DNA from: Rebecca billardiae RCC1528
Lineage: Eukaryota > Haptophyta
Direction of reading: 5' to 3'
Assembly (NCBI GenBank): GCA_965240325.2
Contig: OZ251237.1
Span: 1,612,001 to 1,676,000 of the forward strand
DNA: 64,000 nucleotides
In this document: one piece after another, positions 28,970-39,738 of the stretch
How the letters are laid out: each line of letters opens with the position of its first letter
Position numbering within the stretch: the stretch's first letter is position 1
Program-made: the position numbers and the translations under genes
The notes under the pieces: generated by a model
Database searches by the model: none
Seen by the model: the letters and a program-made list of their open reading frames with translations, nothing else
Told to the model about the DNA's origin: nothing

Positions 28970-30292
28970 TCACCGGTCCACCGGTACTGCGGCGGACTGC
29001 GCGCGCTTCGCCGCGCGCTCGCCCTCGAGCTCCGCCGCTCTCCTCTCGCGCTCGAACTGGACGCAGTCGGCAGCCATGGCAGCCCGCTCGGCCGCAGCGC
29101 GATCTGTGCCCCCGCGCGCGCTGCGCTCGGTTGCGTCGGCGCGCAAGCTGGCGCGCGCAGCGTCGGCGACGGCGCGCGCGGTCGCCTTGCGCGACGAGTC
29201 CAGCTCCACCTGCTGCTCCGTCAGGCGCACCTGCTGCTCCAAGATGATCGCGTGCTCAGCAGGAGTCACGCGCTGCTCGTGCAGCGGCACCTGCACGCGG
29301 CCTGCTGCGGACGCGCGCGGCGCGCCGGCGTCGGGGGGCGAGTAGAGGTCGCGGAAGGGGCAGCTGTCATCGCCGGCGCCCAGCGACGTGTCGTCGGCAT
29401 CCAGCTCCGCCTTCCTCTCCGCCGCCGACGCGCCCTGCTTCCGGCTCAGGATGCGCTCCATGTCCTTGTTCTTATTGCCCTTCCACCACCTGTGCACGGT
29501 CATCAGCCAGATGCCGATCACCTCCAGCAGCGGCGAGTCGTGGCGCGCCGAGATGCCGAGCGCATCCGCGCAGACGAGCGCGAGTGCCTTGGGCTTCTTC
29601 GTCCCACCGTCGCGCGCGGTCTGGGCGCACGCCGGGGTGAACACTCTGACCAACGGCTTGTGCTTCTTCAAGTTCTCGAGCATGAGGTCCATGAGCGTGC
29701 GGAGGAGGTCGAGGAGCATGAAGTTGAGCACCGATGCGTACCGCGGGCGAGTGCCGGCCACGAGCCGACCGGCCAAGGGCTGCAGCACGTGGATGGCGCG
29801 CGCCGCCACCGCCGTCTCCTCGAGCTGCTGCGCGCTGACGTTGTCGTCAGGCCGTAGCTCGGGCCTGCACGGTTGCACACAGCCGAGGCCGTCCGCGGAG
29901 GAGGCGAGCCCCTCGGCGGTGCCGGCGGGGACCTCGGGCGGGTCGCACACATCCATGGTCACGCGTGCATCATCATCTGCCGCGCCCTGGACCTCGTCAT
30001 GCCCGGCACAGCGGTCCGCAAGTTGGTCAGCGGTAGCTGGCCCTTGCAGCAGAGGCGTCGCGGGCACGTCCGAGGGCGAGAAGGCAGCGTCGGGTGGGGA
30101 AGGAGACAGCGTCGAGTCGTTGCCGATGCCCATCCCACCGCGTTGCGCATGTTCGTCTCCGCGTTGCTCGCCTGCACGTGCTCCTAGGACGCGCTCCTTG
30201 GTCGCGGGCAGCACACGTTGAGCACGCATATTCAAATCATGAAGCACGAGCGTCGACTGATCAGCGACTCCCAGCGAGAGCCCGGTCCACAC
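28970..30292 (-). CDS. Element Y ORF, copy 1, unknown function
   Basis: About 440 codons open on the minus strand, with a clear relative in Y copy 2. Conservation of residues through substitutions and at least one in-frame codon difference (LENLKKHK versus LEKNLRKRK) argues that it is or was coding. The best conserved parts are [20 protein letters not shown] and [20 protein letters not shown]. The last 130 residues are Ala/Glu/Arg-rich and probably coiled coil. No transposase, helicase or nuclease motif was recognised. The frame opens without an ATG (the given end is a GTG); an upstream exon or a later start is likely. Probably the element's own protein. Confidence 0.5.
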   Translation of the reverse strand: MWTGLSLGVADQSTLVLHDLNMRAQRVLPATKERVLGARAGEQRGDEHAQRGGMGIGNDSTLSPSPPDAAFSPSDVPATPLLQGPATADQLADRCAGHDEVQGAADDDARVTMDVCDPPEVPAGTAEGLASSADGLGCVQPCRPELRPDDNVSAQQLEETAVAARAIHVLQPLAGRLVAGTRPRYASVLNFMLLDLLRTLMDLMLENLKKHKPLVRVFTPACAQTARDGGTKKPKALALVCADALGISARHDSPLLEVIGIWLMTVHRWWKGNKNKDMERILSRKQGASAAERKAELDADDTSLGAGDDSCPFRDLYSPPDAGAPRASAAGRVQVPLHEQRVTPAEHAIILEQQVRLTEQQVELDSSRKATARAVADAARASLRADATERSARGGTDRAAAERAAMAADCVQFERERRAAELEGERAAKRAQSAAVPVDR

Positions 30293-30573
30293 GAAGCATG
30301 GCTACCTGTCCGCAGCCGCCCAGCCGCTCGGCGAGGCGCCTGCGCCGAGGTGGGCGCGCCCAACGGCGAGCGGACGGCCGTCGACGAGGGCCATCAGCCT
30401 CGCCGACCCCGTTCAGAGCTCCGCTCCCGCGCCGGGGCCAGCCGAGCGCGGATTTGGAATCTGCCGATCGCGAAAACACGCCGAACAAGTTCTGAAAAGG
30501 AAAAGAAAAGAAATCAAAACTCAATTTAATCTGATGGACCCCCTACGCGCTGAGGCGCGCGCGCCACGTGTCC

Positions 30574-31305
<732 letters not shown>

Positions 31306-31579
31306 AACGACGTGGCAGCATCGGACAAGCGTCAGGCTCAGAGTGCAACAGACACATAGAATGCGTCCGCGCCTTCCGTCCAGGTCAGACAGTGCGCCAC
31401 CCGCAGCCCTGCCCCCCTACGGGAGCGGGGCCGGGATGGAGCACCGCCTCGGCCTGGGGCACGCGGCGGCGACGGCGGCAGATGCCGCCGCGGCCGAGCC
31501 CGAGCGCCTTCCGGAGCACTCAACACATATATATATATGTATATTGCGGCTGCGCATTGATGACGCCGTCGGTTATTAT

Positions 31580-31618
<39 letters not shown>

Positions 31619-31921
31619 TAGTATATATTATAATTGGCTTTGCCCGGGGGCGGCGAGGCCGCGCCGTCGCCCGGGCGGGAGCTGCCGATCTGGCTGGAAC
31701 CACGAGCAGCACCGAGCGGCGGCGGCGCTGGGCGGGCTGCCCCCGGCGGGCGCGGCGGCGGCGGCGGCGGCGCTCTCCTTGGCCAGCGCGATCGCGGCGC
31801 GCAGCAGCACGTTCTCCGCCACGCGGCTCGGCCTGTGCGCCACCGCGCCGTCGCGCTGCGCGCCGCGGCGGCCGGTGGCCGGCCGGCTGGCTTGGGCGTC
31901 CGCGGCGCGCTCGGCGTGCTG
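31306..31921. repeat. 607-bp tandem duplication, unit 2
   Basis: Second unit, overlapping the last roughly 95 codons of the exostosin gene (31628-31921) and its 3' flank. Near identity to unit 1 indicates a recent event. Confidence 0.9.
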
Positions 31922-33361
31922 GGTGTCGTGCCGCTGCCGCTGCTCCGGGCCGTCGCCCTCCCAGAGCAGGTCGGGGCGGAAGTGCATGAGCAGCTCGCGC
32001 GTGCGCGCCGCCCTGCGCGCGCTCACCCCCGCCACCGCGCGCCCGAGCGCCGCCGCCGGCTCCGCCAGCACCTCCGCCTCGCGCAGCTCCACCGCCAGGT
32101 GTTCGTACGGCAGCAGCGGCTGAAAGTGCATGCCGCTCTCAAACACGCCGTCTGAGACGATCAGCGGGATGGCGCCGGTGGCGGCGCTCTCCTGCATGCG
32201 CCGCGTGGTGGGCTTGTCGCCGCGGAGGTACAGCAGGAACTGCGCGCGCACGCCGAGCTCGCCGAGGTCGGCGTCGCCCTCGCACACGAGCGGCCGGGGC
32301 GGCGCGAGCGCGCCCAGCCGCGCGGCGAGCGCGAGCTGCGCGCGCGCCGACTCTGGGCAGCGGCTGAGGGGCAGGCGCGCGCGCGTGGACGCGAGGGCCT
32401 TGCGCGTGGCGTCGGTCGGGTGGTGCACGAGGAGCGCGCCGCCGCGCGGCAGCGAGCGCGCCGCCGCCCGCCCCGCCGCGCCGTCGCCGGCGTCGCCCCG
32501 GCCCGGCGCCATCAGCGCCGCCATCGCGCGCAGCAGCGGCAGCCGCACCGCGCCCACGCCGCCGCCCTCGCGGTCGGCGGCGCGGCCGGCGAAGAGCAGG
32601 GGGAGCGGGCGGGCGGCGCGGAGCGCGCGGCGCGCGGGCGCGGGCGCGGCGCGCGGGGCGAGCGTCTGCGGCACGGCGACCAGCGTGTACTCCGACGTGT
32701 TCAGCTCCGCCGCCGGCTGCACCAGCCGCTGCGCGGTGTACCAGCCCCACACTGTGCCCACGGGCGGCCGCAGCGCGCCGCGCAGCACGTGCCGCCACCA
32801 CGGCGCCACAAACAGGTGCGCCTCGCGGCGCGCGCGGAAGAGCGGCGAGGCCGTGACGAGGCGCAGCACCGCGGCGGCGTCGCGCACGTGGTACGCGGCG
32901 CACCGCTTCGACGCCGCGAGCGAGAGGAACACGGGCGGCACGAAGAGCGCCGCGTCGCGCGGGTCCCGCACGCGCCACGGGTGGGCGAGCAGCTGCCGCA
33001 CGAAGAACAGGTCGCCGCGGTAGGGCGCGTAGGTGGTGCCCGGCTCGAAGGCGTCCGAGCAGTTCGCCTCGACGTGCGCCAGCTCCGCCGCCGCCGAGCG
33101 CCCGCCGAGCCACGCGCCGTCGTACACGAAGAAGGGCACGCGCGGCAGCCGGCGGCGCCGGTCGTCCGCGCACGCGAGCAGCTCGCGCGCGCTCCACGCG
33201 TCGTCCGCCGCGTCGAAGCGCGGGCACGGCGGCGGCCACGCGTCGAGCAGCGCGCGCAGCTCCGGCGTGCGCCGCGGCGCCGCCGCGCCGCACGCCGTCG
33301 CCACCGTGAGCGCGACGACGCAGGCGACTCGACGTCGCCGCCCGGGCCGGGCCGCCGCCAT
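31628..33361 (-). CDS. Exostosin-family glycosyltransferase (GT47-like)
   Basis: Predicted 577 residues. The first residues (GRRRRVACVVALTVATACGAA) look like a signal anchor, fitting a type II Golgi membrane enzyme. The exostosin-like domain spans about 60-470: FFVYDGAWLGG, FFVRQLLAHPWRV, DAALFVPP, HLFVAPWW and PLLFAGRA. The donor-side region reads RAQFLLYLRGDKPTTRRMQESAATG with IPLIVSDGVFESGMHFQPLLPY, the place where the family has R..E....G.IPV. The acceptor sugar is unknown. The ATG at 33361 is preferred because the frame further upstream is antisense to RCC1 copy G. The C-terminal 95 residues are Ala-rich and lie in a recently duplicated unit, so the natural end may differ or be spliced. 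Confidence 0.75.
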   Translation of the reverse strand: MAAARPGRRRRVACVVALTVATACGAAAPRRTPELRALLDAWPPPCPRFDAADDAWSARELLACADDRRRRLPRVPFFVYDGAWLGGRSAAAELAHVEANCSDAFEPGTTYAPYRGDLFFVRQLLAHPWRVRDPRDAALFVPPVFLSLAASKRCAAYHVRDAAAVLRLVTASPLFRARREAHLFVAPWWRHVLRGALRPPVGTVWGWYTAQRLVQPAAELNTSEYTLVAVPQTLAPRAAPAPARRALRAARPLPLLFAGRAADREGGGVGAVRLPLLRAMAALMAPGRGDAGDGAAGRAAARSLPRGGALLVHHPTDATRKALASTRARLPLSRCPESARAQLALAARLGALAPPRPLVCEGDADLGELGVRAQFLLYLRGDKPTTRRMQESAATGAIPLIVSDGVFESGMHFQPLLPYEHLAVELREAEVLAEPAAALGRAVAGVSARRAARTRELLMHFRPDLLWEGDGPEQRQRHDTQHAERAADAQASRPATGRRGAQRDGAVAHRPSRVAENVLLRAAIALAKESAAAAAAAPAGGSPPSAAAARCCSWFQPDRQLPPGRRRGLAAPGQSQL

Positions 33362-33467
33362 GCTTTGCTGTCGCACGAGTTCACGAAAACGCCGATCACG
33401 AAAACGAATACAGTATTGAGCGGAAATCGCCACTGCAAAAAGGTCCGTCTTCGCGACCACGGCCCTC
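33362..33467. promoter_or_regulatory. 106-bp head-to-head promoter interval
   Basis: Separates the start codons of the exostosin gene (minus) and RCC1 copy G (plus). It contains CACGAAAACG twice, 15 bp apart. Promoters of both genes must lie here or within the opposite gene, unless 5' introns are present. Confidence 0.4.
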
Positions 33468-34913
33468 ATGGCACCGACGACGCGCGCGCACGCCAAGGCG
33501 CGCTCGGCAGCGGCGGCCGTGCGGCTCATCGACCTGCCGCCCGAGCTGGTCGCGCGCATCCTCACTCATCTCGGTGGCACACGTGACCTCGCCGCCGCCA
33601 ACGCCGCCGCGCGCCTCTTCCGCGGCGCGCCGCTCGAGCACGCGCTGCGCGAGCGCTCGCGCGCGCGCGGGCACGAGGCCGCGCTGCCGGCGACCCTGCC
33701 CGTTGGTGTGTCAACGTGGGCAGAGGAGCTGTTCGCGCGCGAGGGAGTTCTCGAGCTCGCGCGCGTGCACGCGCACAGTGCAGCCTCCGGTGGATTGTTT
33801 GACGACGCGCTCAGCGCGTTTGTCGACGCGGACGGCGGCGTGCACACGTGCGGCGCACCGCTGGGCCATCCCGAGCTCAGCAGGCAGGCGCGCGTGCTCG
33901 TGCCGACGCGCGTGGGCTCGCTGGAGGCGTTGCGCGTGTGTGCAGTGGCTGCCAGCCACAAGCACCTGCTCGCGCTGAGCGAGGCGGGCGCCGTGTACGT
34001 GTGCGGCAGCAACGACTACGGCCAGCTGGGCGTGGGCGACCAGGCTGAGCGACGGGCGTTCGTGCAGGTGGCGGCGCTGTGTGCGGAGCTCGTCGTGGGC
34101 ATCGGCGCAGGCGCTCGCCACAGCCTCGCGCTCACGACAGCGGGCGTGGCGTACAGCTGGGGCCGCAACGGCGTGGGCCAGCTCGGCCAAGGCAACACTA
34201 GGCACCGGCTGGAGCCGACGCGCATCGAGGCGCTGCATGGCGTGCGCGTGGGCGGCGTGGCCGCGGGCTGGGAGCACACGCTGCTGCTCGCGGTGGATGG
34301 CGGCGTGTACGCGTCCGGGAATGGTGATCACGGCCGCCTTGGGCACGGTGACGAGCGGCGGCAGCGCACGCCGCTGCGCATCGAGGCGCTAGCGGGTGTG
34401 CGCGCCGTGCACGTGAGCGCAGGCCTCTCGCACAGCCTGGTGGTGGACGCAGCGGGCCGCGTGCACTCCTTCGGAGCCGGTTTTAGTGGCGCGCTCGGCC
34501 ACGGTGACCAGGCGCGTTGCTTGGTGCCCACGCGCATCGACGCACTGGGTGGCGTGTGTGCCGTGCGCGCCAGCGTGGGCCTTAACACCAGTGCAGTGCT
34601 GTGCGCGGACGGCAGCGTGCACACGTTTGGGAGCAACTACTATGGCCAGCTGGGGCTGGGGCACCAAACGGTTTATACGCTGCCCGAACGGGTGGAGGGC
34701 CTCGCGCATGCGCGCGTGCTCGACTGCTCACTTGGCGACGTTCACGCCCTCTACGTGACGGCGGATGCCGGTGTGCACGCATGCGGCAGACGCTCTGGCG
34801 CGCTCGGCCTGGGCGTGGACAGCGATGGCGCAGTGCAGCCGACGCCGCAGCGCGTGGTGCAGCTGCCGCCCCTGCGCTGTGGGCAGCGCTGGGCATCATT
34901 CGGGCAGATCTGA
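33468..34913 (+). CDS. F-box/RCC1-repeat protein, copy G
   Basis: Predicted 481 residues from MAPTTRAHAK. The F-box reads LIDLPPELVARILTHL. One RCC1 unit is distinct: LLLAVDGGVYASGNG replaces the usual LLLSACGAVYSCGYG, and GQLGQGN replaces GQLGHGD. AG-LS-H with VVDAAGRVHSFGAG is shared with copy H. The usual stop after LPPLRCGxR is lost and the protein continues WASFGQI, the same extension seen in the detached 3' end of copy H. The downstream flank (from 34914) resembles those of copies B and I. Confidence 0.88.
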   Translation: MAPTTRAHAKARSAAAAVRLIDLPPELVARILTHLGGTRDLAAANAAARLFRGAPLEHALRERSRARGHEAALPATLPVGVSTWAEELFAREGVLELARVHAHSAASGGLFDDALSAFVDADGGVHTCGAPLGHPELSRQARVLVPTRVGSLEALRVCAVAASHKHLLALSEAGAVYVCGSNDYGQLGVGDQAERRAFVQVAALCAELVVGIGAGARHSLALTTAGVAYSWGRNGVGQLGQGNTRHRLEPTRIEALHGVRVGGVAAGWEHTLLLAVDGGVYASGNGDHGRLGHGDERRQRTPLRIEALAGVRAVHVSAGLSHSLVVDAAGRVHSFGAGFSGALGHGDQARCLVPTRIDALGGVCAVRASVGLNTSAVLCADGSVHTFGSNYYGQLGLGHQTVYTLPERVEGLAHARVLDCSLGDVHALYVTADAGVHACGRRSGALGLGVDSDGAVQPTPQRVVQLPPLRCGQRWASFGQI

Positions 34914-35655
34914 GGCGGTGCGCCTATTGAGCTTCGCGCGTGCTATCCGCACACCGCTGTCGGCTCGAGCCAGCGTTGCGCATGCGCACGCACATGACAC
35001 AACACGACGTCATTGCGGAGTGCTGTCGATCCGAGAGCCCATGCATCTTGAAACGAATTGCAGATATACAATTTATGCTGAGTGCGAATAAGTCGTCATC
35101 GCGCGTCATCACCGTTGCAAAAACAATATAATACGGCGGTAAGCAGACACCTGCCTCATCTACTAATGCCAATGGCCCTGTCTTAACGGCCGGCGGGTCG
35201 CTCTGCGACACCGCCATCACTAATAATCTATCAGCCTGCAGAGGCCCAGGCCAGCTGGTATAGCAGTGTAACATCACGGACCGAGTCTGCCTCGCCCTCG
35301 GCACTAAGTGCGCCCATAGCACTCACCTCGAGTCCGGCCACGGCTGGCCATCACTCATCAGGGTGATGCTTATTTGGGAGAAAGAGGAAAGGCACAGTCG
35401 CCGGCCCTTTCCGCCGGCCTAGGCGCACCGAGCCACATCTTTGTGTGGCGACCAGGCGCCTGTTGCCGCGTGCCGATCTTTGTGTGGCGAGCGGGCGCCT
35501 CGGTTGCCGCGTGCCGCGTGCCGAGTGCGCGCGTACGTGCGGCAGTTTTGCCTCAGAGTGCGCCCCGGACGCAGCGCCCGGGCCGCTGGCCGATACGGCT
35601 GGGCCTCGCGGTCCGGCGACCGGCTGTAGATTAGTCAGCTGCCACGAGCCTGCGG
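34914..35655. other. Intergenic region after copy G
   Basis: Begins with the shared RCC1 3' flank to about 35000, then more A/T-rich unique sequence. At 35431-35525 there is an imperfect tandem repeat of about 42 bp (ATCTTTGTGTGGCGA...GTTGCCGCGTGCCG). No gene recognised. Confidence 0.45.
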
Positions 35656-36971
35656 CTTGTCAGACAAACCCACAGGATGGCCAATTGTCCGGGAGGCGCA
35701 GATCAGCAACCGGACGACACACCTGCCCAGTGGAAGGTGTGTCGTCCGGTGCGCAGCGAATAGGCGTCGCGCGTGCGCGGACGCCGGGCTATGGCGGGAT
35801 GGCGCTCAGTCTCACCAGGCGACGCGAGGGCCCGCCTTGCGCCACGCGCCCAAGGCGGCACACGAGCTTGACGGCCGTGCGCGGGCGCCTCTTGGTGGCG
35901 AGAAGACCCGGTGGCAGCATTTCCGCCGCCTTGTCGACGCCCTGGCCACCCTTTCTGCGCGCAGAGACTGCTGACTGGCACGAGCGGCCTTGAGAGAAGG
36001 GACTTGAAGGCCTGCCCGATGAGCACGAAGGGCACGCGTGCGCCCCTGAAGTATTCAACGGTCGGGGTTTTCACTCCTGTGCGAGGGACCTGAGAGTGCT
36101 GAACATCACCGCTGCGTCTTGAGCCATGCTGGCATCGGTCAGACCGCACGCATGTGCTTGACTGCCTTGAGAGCCCGGACGGGCCAGTGTCACTTGGCAT
36201 TCGCGCCGCCGTTGGCACGCGTCGCACAGACGCCACAGTTCAGTGAGTGTTGCGTCGACTCCCGATACCTTGCGATCTGCTTCGTCGCGCATGCCTCGAC
36301 CTCCCTACGAATGGTGGCATGGGCACCCGGCTCGCCGCGTCTGCGAGCGGCCGCCTGAACTCAGAATGACTGGCGCCGGGAGATTGTGTAATGTGTTGAC
36401 CGGCCTTCTTCCGGTGCAGCAGTGGACACCTTCCTGCTCCAGATCAGACCACACCACGCTACCAGCGTAGGTACACACGAGCCTGCAGACGATCGCTCAC
36501 AGGTCGAGCGCGCTGTCTACGGCCAGCAGGTGCCCGAGAACGCACCATGCGGCAACATGAGCATTTGAGGTGTTTGAACAATATACTCACCAAGCAACAA
36601 AACCGCTCAACTCCGCTGAGTATGCACGGGGATCGTCGCGCGCGGGGGCTCGACGACGCGCCAACACCTAGGCCCATCAGGCGGACGCTGTAACTCGTCC
36701 TTAGGAGGCCTCTGGCACTTGCGTGCGCGCGTTCGCGCGCGGCAGTCGCGCCTCGTGTACATGTCGCGTCGAAAATAACAGGGCCCTGCGCGCGGCGAGA
36801 GCGGCGAGGGCGGGCAGGAGCGCGCGGGCGTGAGGCCCATAGGTGTCCTCGGCCGCGCCGACCTCGCGCGCGCACCCGCAGCGGCCGTGGGTGCGCGTTC
36901 GAGCGCGCCGCGTGAGGCCGCCATCGTGCCGTGCGCGCGCCGAGCCCCATCCTGTGGGTTTGTCTGACAAG
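35656..36971. mobile_element. 1.3-kb DNA transposon with 25-bp inverted ends and 7-bp duplication
   Basis: The left end starts CTTGTCAGACAAACCCACAG and the right end is its perfect reverse complement over 25 bases. CCTGCGG at 35649-35655 and 36972-36978 is an exact 7-bp target duplication. No transposase ORF was recognised; one minus-strand frame (36459-36950) is open but low in meaning. Probably non-autonomous. Confidence 0.85.
35709..35750. repeat. Perfect 16-bp-arm hairpin near the element's left end
   Basis: ACCGGACGACACACCT is followed by a 10-base loop (GCCCAGTGGA) and the exact inverse AGGTGTGTCGTCCGGT. It may be a binding site or structural end of the surrounding transposon. Confidence 0.8.
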
Positions 36972-36992
36972 CCTGCGGTCGTTATCGCATCA

Positions 36993-37630
36993 GAAAGGAC
37001 AGTGGAAACCCGGGGACTTTGACCCCGCGCCCCTCTCGCGGGCTCTGGCGCGCGAACGCTTTGTCACTACTGGCCGCCGAGCCGTAGATTGGCGCTCCGT
37101 GCACCAACAAAGACATCCCCAGCCGCATGTTGCCACTCGACACCTCGTCTAGCCTCGCGCGGAGCCAACTTGTGGTGTGCGGGAGCCACCCGTAGCACAC
37201 TGAGCCGTGTAGCGACGCGCGTGGCGGGTCAACAGTGCATCGCGAAGGCGTCGCACGCGCAATCCGTTGAGTACATACTCATGTCTGTCCCATGGCACGT
37301 CATGCACCGCCTGTCGACACCTCGTCTCGCCTCGCGCGGAGCCAACTTGTGGTGTGCGGGAGCTACCCGAAGCACAGGCTGTGCTGCACGCGGCGCGTCG
37401 CGAGTCGGGAGTGCATCGGAGCACACGGCGGCGCATGACGTGCCAAGGGACAGACATGAGTATGTACTCAACGGATTGCGCGTGCGACGCCTTCGCGATG
37501 CACTGTTGACCCGCCACGCGCGTCGCTACACGGCCCTACGGCTCGGCGGCCAGTAGTGACAAAGCGTTCGCGCGCCAGAGCCCGCGAGAGGGGCGCGGGG
37601 TCAAAGTCCCCGGGTTTCCACTGTCCTTTC
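36993..37630. repeat. Nested double palindrome (foldback element)
   Basis: The outer arms 36993-37087 and 37536-37630 are perfect 95-bp inverted repeats. The inner arms 37205-37304 and 37433-37532 are about 100-bp inverted repeats with one visible mismatch. A roughly 50-bp direct repeat (CACCTCGTCT...GTGTGCGGGAG) occurs at 37141 and 37319. No real gene is present; ORFs mirror each other. Likely a foldback-type mobile element. Confidence 0.8.
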
Positions 37631-37747
37631 CGCCGCCCGTCGCACAGTGAGGGGTGCTCGACCGTTACGGGAGATTAGATGCACCTGGTAAGCAGACCAA
37701 GTCCTCGCGGCGCGCGCGACCTGACAGCGGTGGCGCGACCACGCTTG

Positions 37748-39127
37748 ATGGCACCGACGACGCGCGCGCGCGCCAAGGCGCGCTCGGCAGCGGGGGCCGT
37801 GTGGCTGACCGACGTGCCGCCCGAGCTGGTCGCGCGCATCCTCGCTCACCTCGATGAGCTGTACGACCTCGCCGCCGCCAACGCCGCCGCGCGCCTCTTC
37901 CGCGGCGCGCCGCTCGAGCACGCGCTGCGCGAGCGCGCGCGCACGCGCGGGCAAGAGGCCGCGCTGCCGGTGACCCTGCCAGTTGGTGCGACCACGTGGG
38001 CAGAGGAGCTGTTCGTGCGCGAGCGCATTCTCGAGCTCGCGCACGCGCACGCGCACATTGCAGCCTCCGGTGGATCGTATGACGAACCACTCAGCGCGTT
38101 TGTCGGCGCGGACGGCGGCGTGCACACGTGCGGCGCACCGCTGGGCCATCCCGAGCTCAGCAGGGAGGCGCGCGTGCTCGTGCCGACCCGCGTGTGCTCG
38201 CTCGAGTCGGCGCGCGTGCGTGCGGTGGCCGCCGGCGGCCGGCACCTGCTCGCGCTGAGCGAGGCGGGCGCCGTGTACGCGTGCGGCAGCAACGGCTACG
38301 GCCAGCTGGGCGTGGGCGACAAGGCTGAGCGACGGGCGTTCGTGCAGGTGGCGGCGCTGGCTGCGGAGCTCGTCGTCGGCATTTGCGCTGGCGCGCACCA
38401 CAGCCTCGCGCTCGCAGCTGCGGGCGCGGCGTACAGCTGGGGCCACAATGGCGTGGGCCAGCTCGGCCACGGCGACACGGAGGACCGGCTGGAGCCGACG
38501 CGCATCGAGGCGCTGGACGGCGTGCGCGTGGGCGGCGTGGCCGCGGGCGGGAGGCACACGCTGCTGCTCTCGGCGTGCGGCGCCGTGTACGCGTGCGGGA
38601 ATGGTGATCACGGCCGCCTTGGGCACGGTGACGAGCAGGCACAGCGCACGCCGCGGCGCATCGCTGCGCTTGCAGGCGTGCGCGCCGTGCACGTGAGCGC
38701 GGGCCTCTCGCACAGCCTGGTGGTGGACGCAGCGGGCCGCGTGCACTCCTTCGGAGCCGGTGGCGCTTGGGCGCTCGGCCACGGTGACACGGCGTGTCGC
38801 TTGGTGCCCGCGCGCATCGAAGCGCTGGGCGGCATGCGTGCCGTGCGCGCGCGCGCGGGCTATCACAGCAGCGCGCTGGTGTGCGCGGACGTTAGCGTGC
38901 ACACGTTTGGGTTCAACGACCGCAGCCATCTGGGGCTGGGGGACCGAATGGAGCGCACGCTGCCCGAGCGGGTGGCGGGCCTCACGCATGCGCGCGTGGT
39001 CGACTGCTCACTGGGCCGATCTCACGCCCTCTACGTCACGGCGGACGGCGGCGTGCACGCATGCGGCAAGCGTTCGGGTGCGCTCGGCCTAGGTGTCAGT
39101 AGGGGGTCCATGACAGCAGCCCATTGA
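37748..39127 (+). pseudogene. F-box/RCC1-repeat gene, copy H, 5' part (disrupted)
   Basis: Starts MAPTTRARAKARSAAGAVWL and matches the family through the F-box and nearly all RCC1 repeats as far as GALGLGV. There, at 39099, element Y copy 2 enters and the frame runs to a stop inside Y at 39127. The missing last 33 codons are found after Y at 47626-47727. Features of this copy: HLDELYDLAAAN after the F-box, FVGADGG, AG-GR-H, AG-LS-H and FGFNDRSHLGLG. The ORF is otherwise intact, so a shortened protein of 459 residues is still possible if the transcript is stable. Confidence 0.85.
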
Positions 39128-39738
39128 TTTGTGCTTTTCGACAACCATGCGATTTAGGTGTCTGACGAGCGTGGCGCTTGCGGAGTCACTTACAAATATG
39201 TCCCAGAGCCCAGCCCAGCCGTTGGAAGCACTCACTGAAACCGACTCCGCGCGCCGTCGCGCGGTCGTGCGCGCACGCCAGCTGCGCCACTGTACGTCAC
39301 ATACAGATTCAGCCAAACGTCAAGGACTTGTGATGGCGGCTAAATGACGATATGTCGTCGGACTTACTTATTCATAACCGTTGCAACCCGCCCCAACAAA
39401 ATTAGGGTGGAATTGCTAAATTTTAGTAGGCATGATGAGTGCGCGTAGCGGTCGGTGAAAAACTACTCCAAGATCGAGCATTTTACCCATTTAATTAGAG
39501 ACCCCCTACCCGCACATACGCACAGACTTACCCGTTAATATATAATACGGGTGCGCTCTCCTATATATATTCATATTGGTGCCTATATGTGGGTACCGTG
39601 TTCAATATTGAGACTGGGTCATCCGAATAGGCCGCCGCCGCCGCGGAGCAGTCACTGCGGCTGCTCATGCCACTCGAACAGTGCCGCAGCAGGCCCGGAC
39701 GGGCCTGATGCGGGCGGCGGGCTGCGTGCCGAGGCACA

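Larger units (their letters stand above)
18741..30546. mobile_element. Element Y, copy 1 (TIR transposon carrying nested insertions)
   Basis: The ends are GTAGGGGGTCCATGA at 18741 and TCATGGAC-like TGATGGACCCCCTAC ending at 30546, i.e. inverted repeats of 13-14 bases. GCGCT flanks both sides (18736-18740, 30547-30551), a perfect 5-bp target duplication. The first 425 bp and the last about 1.95 kb match element Y copy 2. In between lie a Copia retrotransposon and an extra 1.56-kb segment, so the unnested element is about 2.4 kb. It encodes one long unknown ORF (28970-30292). The superfamily is not assigned: no DDE transposase was recognised. Confidence 0.8.

Noticed and set aside
28970-30292. 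Calling the element Y ORF a transposase
   Set aside because: No DDE, HUH or tyrosine-recombinase motif could be seen; left as unknown.
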